Shown here: positions 44,851 through 49,197 of the stretch, one piece after another
Position numbering within the stretch: the first letter of the stretch is position 1
Layout of the letters: every line of letters begins with the position of its first letter
Assembly: GCA_900696485.1 (NCBI GenBank)
Contig: CAADGG010000081.1
Coordinates: 1 to 49,197, forward strand
From: an uncultured Pseudomonadota bacterium
GTDB taxonomy: Bacteria; Myxococcota_A; UBA9160; PR03
DNA: 49,197 bases
Direction: 5' to 3'
The notes under the pieces: generated by a model
Database searches by the model: none
Told to the model about the DNA's origin: nothing
What the model saw: only the letters and a program-made list of their open reading frames with translations
Translations under genes and position numbers: made by a program

Positions 44851-46272
44851 ATGGCAGCCCCGGAAAAGCCTTGGGGAGGACGCTTCGAGCAGGACACCGA
44901 TCCTGCAGTCGAGCGATTCACGGCCTCGGTCCACGTCGACCGGGAGCTCGCCCGCTACGACATCCGGGGCTCGATCGCCCATGCGCGGATGCTCGGCCGG
45001 ACCGGCGTGATCCCCGAGGCCGACGCCGACGAGTTGGTGAGGGGCCTCGAGGAGATCGGCCGGGAGGTGGAGGCCGGCACGTTGCCGCTCGATCCGCGCC
45101 TCGAGGACATCCACATGAATGTGGAGAGCCGCCTGCGCGATCGGATCGGCCCGGTGGCGGGCCGCCTGCACACCGGGCGCAGCCGCAACGATCAGGTGGC
45201 CACGGACCTCGCGCTGTATCTGCGCGACGCGGCACGCGCGATGCGCGCCGGGCTGCTGGAGCTGCGCCGCGTGCTGGTGCGGCGCGCGACGGAGCATCTG
45301 GACACGATCCTACCCGGCTATACCCATCTTCAGCGCGCCCAGCCGGTGCGGCTCGCGCACCACTGGCTCGCGTTCTTCGAGATGCTCGGCCGCGACGCCG
45401 GGCGCTTCGCGGACCTCGACCGGCGTCTCGCCCTCTCCCCGCTCGGCTCCGGGGCGCTGGCCGGCACCACCCTGCCGCTGGATCGCGACGACACCGCTCG
45501 CGCGCTCGGCTTCGCCGGACCGACCCGCAACAGCATGGACGCCGTCGGGGCGCGCGATGGCGCCCTCGAGTTCCTCGCCGCCTGTGCGATCGCGATGGTC
45601 CACCTCTCGCGGCTGGCCGAGGAACTGGTGCTGTGGTCGTCGAGCGAGTTCGGCTTCGTCGAGCTGGCCGATGCCTATGCGACCGGGTCGAGCCTGATGC
45701 CGCAGAAGAAGAACCCGGACGTCCCGGAGCTGGTGCGCGGCAAGACCGGCCGCGTCATCGGGGATCTGGTCGCCCTGCTGACGATCGTGAAGGGCCTGCC
45801 GCTCACGTACAACCGCGACCTCCAGGAGGACAAGGAGCCGGTCTTCGATGCGGCCGGGACCCTGCGGGACTCGCTGGCGGTGCTGGCCGGTGCGCTCGCG
45901 ACGCTGACGGTCCGGACCGGCCGCATGCGCGCGGCCGCCGAGGACCCACTGCTGCTCGCGACGGACCTCGCCGAAGCGCTGGTCCGCGAGGCGGTGCCGT
46001 TTCGCGAGGCGCACGAAGTGGTCGGGCGGATCGTCGCCCACTGCGTCAGCACCGGCGCCGACCTGCGGACGCTCTCGCACGACGCGTTGCGCCGCTTCCA
46101 CCCGGCGTTCCCGAGCGGGGCGGACGACCTGTTGTCGTTGGAACGGGCGCTCGAGCGCCGGAATCTCCCGGGCGCCACGGCGCGCGTCCGGGTGCTCGAG
46201 GCGCTCGCCGCAGCCGAAACCGAGCTTGCGAAGGAAGCCGGCTCCCTTACCGCCGCCCAGGAGATCCCGTGA
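44851..46272 (+). CDS. argH: Argininosuccinate lyase
   Basis: 473 aa (E. coli 457). Splits argininosuccinate to arginine and fumarate. Conserved: WGGRFEQDTDPAVERF, LEDIHMNVESRL, TGRSRNDQVATDLALYLRD, LPGYTHLQRAQPV and the fumarase/lyase signature GSSLMPQKKNPDVPEL. ATG at 44851; the Shine-Dalgarno is weak. Its stop overlaps the lipoprotein start (GTGA). Confidence 0.96.
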   Translation: MAAPEKPWGGRFEQDTDPAVERFTASVHVDRELARYDIRGSIAHARMLGRTGVIPEADADELVRGLEEIGREVEAGTLPLDPRLEDIHMNVESRLRDRIGPVAGRLHTGRSRNDQVATDLALYLRDAARAMRAGLLELRRVLVRRATEHLDTILPGYTHLQRAQPVRLAHHWLAFFEMLGRDAGRFADLDRRLALSPLGSGALAGTTLPLDRDDTARALGFAGPTRNSMDAVGARDGALEFLAACAIAMVHLSRLAEELVLWSSSEFGFVELADAYATGSSLMPQKKNPDVPELVRGKTGRVIGDLVALLTIVKGLPLTYNRDLQEDKEPVFDAAGTLRDSLAVLAGALATLTVRTGRMRAAAEDPLLLATDLAEALVREAVPFREAHEVVGRIVAHCVSTGADLRTLSHDALRRFHPAFPSGADDLLSLERALERRNLPGATARVRVLEALAAAETELAKEAGSLTAAQEIP

Positions 46273-46496
46273 CGATCGATCGCTCGCCGTGGTTCGCCTC
46301 AGCCGTCGCCGGCGTCGTGTTCGCCGTGGTCGTCCTGCTCGCCGGGCCGGGCTGCGGGCGGTACGGTCCCCCGCGTCGGATGGCCCCGGCCCCGACCACG
46401 GCTGCGCCCGCGGCTGCCCCCGTCCCGGATCCGGCCGGAACCCCGCCGGCGGACCCCGGCGAACCCGCTTCGTCCGAGCCCGATCGAGAACCGTAG
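46269..46496 (+). CDS. Small LptM (YifL)-like lipoprotein
   Basis: 75 aa. N-terminal hydrophobic helix (AVAGVVFAVVVLLAGPG) followed by the lipid-modified cysteine in GCGRYGPPRR, the hallmark of LptM, which assists LptD disulfide maturation; then a Pro/Ala-rich, probably disordered tail. The lipobox (AGPGC) is relaxed. GTG at 46269 overlaps the argH stop. Location next to dapF matches yifL in E. coli. Confidence 0.75.
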   Translation: MTIDRSPWFASAVAGVVFAVVVLLAGPGCGRYGPPRRMAPAPTTAAPAAAPVPDPAGTPPADPGEPASSEPDREP

Positions 46497-46507
46497 GGAT
46501 ATCCGCC

Positions 46508-47365
46508 ATGTCCGATCGCGAGCTCGCGTTCACCAAGATGCACGGCGCCGGCAACGACTTCGTCGTGCTCGACGGGATTCGCGACGCGCTCCCGGCGCTC
46601 GAGCCGCTCGCGCAGCGACTGCTCGACCGGCACTTCGGCATCGGCGGCGACCAGTTGCTGGTGGCCCGGCCGTCCGCAACCGCCGATTTCCGGATGGACA
46701 TCTACAACCCGGATGGCTCGCGGGCCGAGATGTGTGCCAACGGCATCCGCGCGTTCCATCTGTGGCTGCGCAGCCGGGGCCATACGCGCGCGGACGAGAT
46801 CGCGGTCGAGACGCTCGCCGGCATCGTGCGGCCGCGCTCGGCCGGACCCGGCCTCGTGACGGTCGACATGGGCCGTCCGGTTCTGGCTCCCGAAAAGATC
46901 CCGACGCGGCTCGGCGCCGGCACGGACGGGCCGGTACTCGATGCGCGGCTCGACATCGAAGGCGAGACGCTGCGGGTCTCGGCGGTGTCGATGGGAAACC
47001 CGCATTGCATCATTCCGGTCGACGACGTGGACGCGGCGCCGGTCGAACGACTCGGACCCCGCATCGAGCGGCATCCAGCGTTCCCGAACCGCGTCAATGT
47101 GGAGTTCGTGCAGCACATGACGCGTAGCCGAGTGCGTCAGCGCACGTGGGAGCGAGGCACCGGCGAAACGCTCGCATGCGGGAGCGGCGCGTGCGCCGTA
47201 GCCGTCGCATCGATCCTCCGCGGCGCGACGGAGCGCACGCTCGACGTCGAGTTGCGCGGCGGCACGCTGCGGATCGCGTGGCCGGCGGAGGATGCGTCGG
47301 TGCTGATGACCGGGCCGGCGACGGAGGTCTTCGCCGGCCGCATCCCGCTCGACGAGGAGGCATAG
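46508..47365 (+). CDS. dapF: Diaminopimelate epimerase
   Basis: 285 aa. Converts LL- to meso-diaminopimelate for lysine and peptidoglycan. FTKMHGAGNDFVVLD, NPDGSRAEMCANGIR (C76) and TLACGSGACAVAV (C224) give the two catalytic cysteines. ATG at 46508 after AGGGAT. Genes of this order often have lysA between the lipoprotein and dapF; it is absent here. Confidence 0.96.
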   Translation: MSDRELAFTKMHGAGNDFVVLDGIRDALPALEPLAQRLLDRHFGIGGDQLLVARPSATADFRMDIYNPDGSRAEMCANGIRAFHLWLRSRGHTRADEIAVETLAGIVRPRSAGPGLVTVDMGRPVLAPEKIPTRLGAGTDGPVLDARLDIEGETLRVSAVSMGNPHCIIPVDDVDAAPVERLGPRIERHPAFPNRVNVEFVQHMTRSRVRQRTWERGTGETLACGSGACAVAVASILRGATERTLDVELRGGTLRIAWPAEDASVLMTGPATEVFAGRIPLDEEA

Positions 47366-47366
47366 C

Positions 47367-48239
47367 GTGTTCGAGGGAGTCCTCACCGCGCTCGTGACGC
47401 CGTTCCACCACGGCGCACTGGACGAACGAGCGCTCCACGAGGCCGTCGAGTTCCAGATCCACGCCGGCGTCGACGGGATCGTCCCGTGCGGCTCCACCGG
47501 CGAGGCCGCGACGCTCTCCCACGCCGAGCACCGCCGGGTGGTCGAGGTGGCGGTGGCGGCAGCCCGCGGACGCGTGCAGGTGCTCGCCGGGACCGGCTCC
47601 AACAGCACCAGTGAGGCGATCGCACTGACGCTGCACGCCAAGGAGGCCGGCGCCGACGGTGCGCTGTTGATCTCGCCGTACTACAACAAGCCGACGCAGG
47701 ACGGCATCGTCGCCCACTACACGGAGGTGGCGCAGCGGACGTCGTTCCCGCTGGTCGTCTACAACGTCCCGAGCCGCACCAGCTCGAATCTGCTGCCGAG
47801 CACGATCGCCCGGCTGGCGGAGGTCGAGCAGGTCGTCGCCGTCAAGGAGTCGTGCGGAGACATCAACCAGATCGCCCACGTGCTCACCGCCGTCCCGAGT
47901 TCGTTCGCCGTGCTGGCGGGTGACGACTGGGCGACGCTGCCGATGCTCGCCCTCGGCGCGCACGGGGTGATCTCGACCTGCTCGAACGTGGCGCCGGCCG
48001 AGATCGTGGAGCTGGTGCGTGCCTTCCGCGCCGGCGACCTCGAGCGGGCCCGCTCGATCCACTACCGGCTGCTGCCGCTCTTCGACGTGCTGTTCTGCGA
48101 AACCAACCCGATCCCGGTGAAGGCGGCGCTGGCGATGCGGGGCGCCATCCACGAGGAGTTGCGACTGCCGCTCCTGGCCCTGTCCGTCGCGAACCGCAGC
48201 CGGCTCGAAACGGTGCTGAAGGAGCTGGGGCTGCTTTGA
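47367..48239 (+). CDS. dapA: 4-hydroxy-tetrahydrodipicolinate synthase
   Basis: 290 aa. Condenses pyruvate with aspartate semialdehyde. GCTGAL-type start GVLTALVTPF, PCGSTGEAATLSHAEH, GTGSNSTSEAI, Y132 in VYNVPSRTS and Schiff-base K160 in VAVKESCGD. The GTG at 47367 follows GAGGAGG and is two bases after the dapF stop. Its stop overlaps dapB as TTGA. Confidence 0.96.
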   Translation: MFEGVLTALVTPFHHGALDERALHEAVEFQIHAGVDGIVPCGSTGEAATLSHAEHRRVVEVAVAAARGRVQVLAGTGSNSTSEAIALTLHAKEAGADGALLISPYYNKPTQDGIVAHYTEVAQRTSFPLVVYNVPSRTSSNLLPSTIARLAEVEQVVAVKESCGDINQIAHVLTAVPSSFAVLAGDDWATLPMLALGAHGVISTCSNVAPAEIVELVRAFRAGDLERARSIHYRLLPLFDVLFCETNPIPVKAALAMRGAIHEELRLPLLALSVANRSRLETVLKELGLL

Positions 48240-49039
48240 GCACGGACGAGGCGGGACGGCTGCGGGTGGCGTGCGTCGGTGCGTTCGGACGGATGGGCGA
48301 ACGCGTTCGCGCGGCGTTGTCCGAGGCGACGGATGCGGAGCTGGTGGGCGCCCTCGAGGGCGCTTCGCATGCCGAACTCGGGCGCGAACTGACCCCCGGC
48401 GTGGCGTTGACGAGCGACCCGCGGCGGGCCTTTGCACGGGCGGACGCGGTGATCGACTTCTCGGTGCCGACGGCGTCGTTGGCCGGACTGCGCGCCGCGG
48501 CCGACCTCGGCGTGGCGTACGTATGCGGCACCACGGGCTTCCGCCCGGCGCAGCGCGCAGAGTTCGACGCGCTCGCAAAGCGCGTTCCGGTCGTCTGGGC
48601 GCCGAACTTCTCCGTCGCAGTGACCGTACTGGTCCACCTGGTCGGAGAAGCCGCGCGGCTGCTCGGCGCGGGCTTCGACGCCGAGATCCTCGAGCTTCAC
48701 CACGCGGCCAAGCGCGACGCCCCGAGTGGCACGGCGCTGCGCCTGGCTGCCGCCATCGCGGCGGCCCGCGGCCAGGACGTCGAGCAGGCGTTGGTCGTCG
48801 CGCGCAGCGGGGACACCGGCGTGCGTCCGGCCGACGCGATCGGCGTCCAGGCGCTGCGGGGCGGCGACAATCCCGGCGAGCACTCCGTGCTGCTGCTGGG
48901 CCGCGGCGAGCGCCTCGAACTCGTCCACCGCGCGGCGACCCGCGACCACTTCGCCGCCGGCGCGCTGCGCGCCGCGCGCTGGGCGCACGGTCAGCCGCCG
49001 GGCCTCTACGGCATGGAGCAGGTGCTCGCCCTCGCCTGA
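48236..49039 (+). CDS. dapB: 4-hydroxy-tetrahydrodipicolinate reductase
   Basis: 267 aa. NAD(P)H-dependent reduction following DapA. Cofactor loop VGAFGRMGERVRAAL, VIDFSVPTASL, YVCGTTGF, WAPNFSVAV, and the substrate motif ELHHAAKRDAPSGTA. The TTG at 48236 overlaps the dapA stop. A strong terminator begins about 40 bases after the stop. Confidence 0.95.
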   Translation: MSTDEAGRLRVACVGAFGRMGERVRAALSEATDAELVGALEGASHAELGRELTPGVALTSDPRRAFARADAVIDFSVPTASLAGLRAAADLGVAYVCGTTGFRPAQRAEFDALAKRVPVVWAPNFSVAVTVLVHLVGEAARLLGAGFDAEILELHHAAKRDAPSGTALRLAAAIAAARGQDVEQALVVARSGDTGVRPADAIGVQALRGGDNPGEHSVLLLGRGERLELVHRAATRDHFAAGALRAARWAHGQPPGLYGMEQVLALA

Positions 49040-49080
49040 CGGGCCACCGCCATCCGGCGAGGGCGCCCGGCGCCAACGAG

Positions 49081-49114
49081 AACGCCCCGCCGGCTCGGGA
49101 GCCGGCGGGGCGTT
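49081..49114 (+). terminator. strong hairpin terminator after dapB
   Basis: AACGCCCCGCCGGCTC - GG - GAGCCGGCGGGGCGTT, a perfect 16-bp stem 41 bases after the dapB stop. The A-lead and T-tail are short, but the stem is exact. Confidence 0.8.
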
Positions 49115-49126
49115 CGGGCTTCAAAT

Positions 49127-49197
49127 TCCTGGTTCGGGCTCCTCGTTCGAACTCCTCGTTCGAGATCCTCGTTCGAGATCCTCGTTCGAGATCCTCG
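49127..49197. repeat. 13-bp tandem array, at least 5 copies, cut by window end
   Basis: Units tcctcgttcgaga with small variations begin at 49127, 49140, 49153, 49166, 49179 and 49192 (last one partial). Three are identical. It follows the dapB terminator and continues past the window. Confidence 0.88.

Noticed and set aside
40977..46496. Plus-strand open frame of about 1800 codons
   Set aside because: It runs antisense through iclR, lspA and the PBP gene and then out of frame through argH. It is a by-product of high GC with few stops; only its last 75 codons (46269-46496) are a real gene.

Overview
This is a GC-rich (about 70% by eye), gene-dense bacterial chromosome segment. The gene order RNase E/G - rplU - rpmA - obgE - proB - proA - nadD - rsfS - gpmI, an EgtA-type glutamate-cysteine ligase, several sigma-54 style promoters and many GTG/TTG starts suggest a member of the former Deltaproteobacteria (Myxococcota/Desulfobacterota-like). 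That placement is inference; no rRNA or tRNA gene was seen.

Layout. 1-899 is a repeat-bearing leader. 900-10887 (+) is a housekeeping run: ribosome and RNA genes, proline and NAD synthesis, glycolysis, comF. 10903-20680 (-) runs from an M23 endopeptidase through an unknown protein, gshA, DUF1232, a REC-PAS regulator, an unknown polytopic membrane protein and a glutaredoxin-thioredoxin reductase fusion to a PAS-DHp-REC protein with no kinase ATPase domain, which together suggest thiol redox and signalling. 20761-26986 holds an M20 peptidase (+) and, on the minus strand, an aminotransferase, a GNAT acetyltransferase, an unknown secreted protein and a double-length ThyX. 27074-32679 (+) is the most distinctive part: two tandem sigma-54 sites, a pseudo-receiver/degenerate AAA+/histidine-kinase fusion, an NtrC-type activator, two identical 14-bp palindromes before a third sigma-54 site, a REC-HD-GYP protein and a short PilZ-like protein. 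tatA-tatC follow. A 46-bp-arm perfect palindrome then separates them from a minus-strand cluster read from iclR through malic enzyme, acyl-CoA carboxylase (three subunits) and nucleoside hydrolase (41107 down to 33912). lspA and a class A PBP come next on the minus strand. The window ends with argH-lptM-like-dapF-dapA-dapB (+) and a terminator.

Two genome-wide habits stand out. First, many spacers carry their own degenerate tandem array, each with a different unit and period (6-23 bp), some running across start or stop codons. Second, neighbouring genes often overlap by four bases as GTGA or TTGA, and once apparently CTGA, never ATGA. The best candidate for an undescribed system is the 27.1-32.7 kb sigma-54/c-di-GMP module with its pseudo-NtrC/kinase fusion.
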